Shown here: positions 5,281 through 5,399 of the stretch, piece after piece | Position numbering within the stretch: the first letter of the stretch is position 1 | Layout: each line of letters opens with the position of its first letter | NCBI GenBank assembly: GCA_905236255.1 | Contig: CAJOPK010000234.1 | Coordinates: 1-5,399, forward strand | DNA length: 5,399 nucleotides | DNA from: an uncultured Selenomonadaceae bacterium | GTDB lineage: Bacteria; Bacillota; Negativicutes; Selenomonadales; Selenomonadaceae | Reading direction: 5' to 3' | Made by a program: the position numbers and the translations under genes | Notes under the pieces: model-generated | Databases searched by the model: none | Seen by the model: only the letters and a program-made list of their open reading frames with translations | What the model was told of the DNA's origin: nothing

Positions 5281-5399
5281 AAAAGCAAATTTAATCGAAA
5301 TTTTTTCGTCCGTTCAGGGCGAGGGCAAATTTGTCGGTTATCGTCAAATTTTTGTAAGACTTTCCGGTTGCAATTTAAAATGCGCGTACTGCGACACAA
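5273..5399 (+). CDS. queE: 7-carboxy-7-deazaguanine synthase QueE (5' part, cut by window edge)
   Basis: The first 42 residues are present; the gene runs out of the window. QueE is a radical SAM enzyme that converts 6-carboxytetrahydropterin, the QueD product, into 7-carboxy-7-deazaguanine. Visible family features: IEIFSSVQGEGKFVG (8-22), where the QGEG motif is diagnostic, and RLSGCNLKCAYCDT (29-42) with the cluster ligands Cys33, Cys37 and Cys40 in the CxxxCxxC spacing. ATG at 5273 is the only possible usual start, because a stop codon in this frame lies at 5264-5266. No good ribosome binding site precedes it. The start overlaps the queD stop by 8 nt (ATGAATGA), so translation probably relies on ribosomes finishing queD. 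A queC gene is the expected next partner. Confidence 0.95.
   Translation, partial: MNEKANLIEIFSSVQGEGKFVGYRQIFVRLSGCNLKCAYCDT

Noticed and set aside
1..5399. CRISPR arrays, tRNA or rRNA genes
   Set aside because: No regularly spaced repeats, no tRNA-like cloverleaf and no rRNA sequence were seen; nearly all of the window is coding.

Overview
The window holds eight genes or gene parts on two divergent transcription units, plus the remnant of an insertion sequence at its left edge. Tight gene spacing, strong GGAGG-type ribosome binding sites, TTG starts and the presence of CvfB and RsfS suggest an anaerobic member of the Bacillota. A Negativicutes-type organism seems most plausible, because I recall (unverified) similar unusual ABC transporter proteins there and in Synergistota. 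This placement is an inference and weak below phylum level.

Left part (1-2158, mainly minus strand). Positions 1-195 carry the 5' part of an IS5-type (DUF4096) transposase reading rightwards. It stops matching at the 3' end of a minus-strand lipoprotein gene for an amino-acid-type substrate-binding protein (196-1038). Upstream of that gene by 16 nt is an ABC transporter ATPase gene (1055-2158). Both proteins are unusual. The ATPase carries about 120 extra C-terminal residues that look like a degenerate GHKL/RsbW-like ATPase domain. The binding protein appears circularly permuted, with the C-lobe type segment first and the N-lobe type segment second. No permease gene is present, and the IS remnant sits where one could have been.

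Middle (2159-2421). The divergent intergenic region has a well-formed sigma-A-type promoter on each strand, with an imperfect palindromic stretch between the two -35 boxes and a hairpin in the leader of the rightward unit.

Right part (2422-5399, plus strand). One compact gene train: rsfS (ribosome silencing factor), cvfB (S1-domain RNA-binding protein), tag (3-methyladenine DNA glycosylase I), a RimJ/RimL-like GNAT acetyltransferase, queD and the beginning of queE. Gaps are 2, 3, 21 and 49 nt, then an 8-nt overlap between queD and queE. The unit combines ribosome/translation control, alkylation repair, a probable N-acetyltransferase and the first steps of queuosine (7-deazaguanine) synthesis; queC would be expected beyond the right edge. 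Start sites of four genes were placed by the ribosome binding site and differ from the longest open frame: the ABC ATPase (ATG 2158), rsfS (TTG 2422), cvfB (ATG 2769) and queD (TTG 4909).
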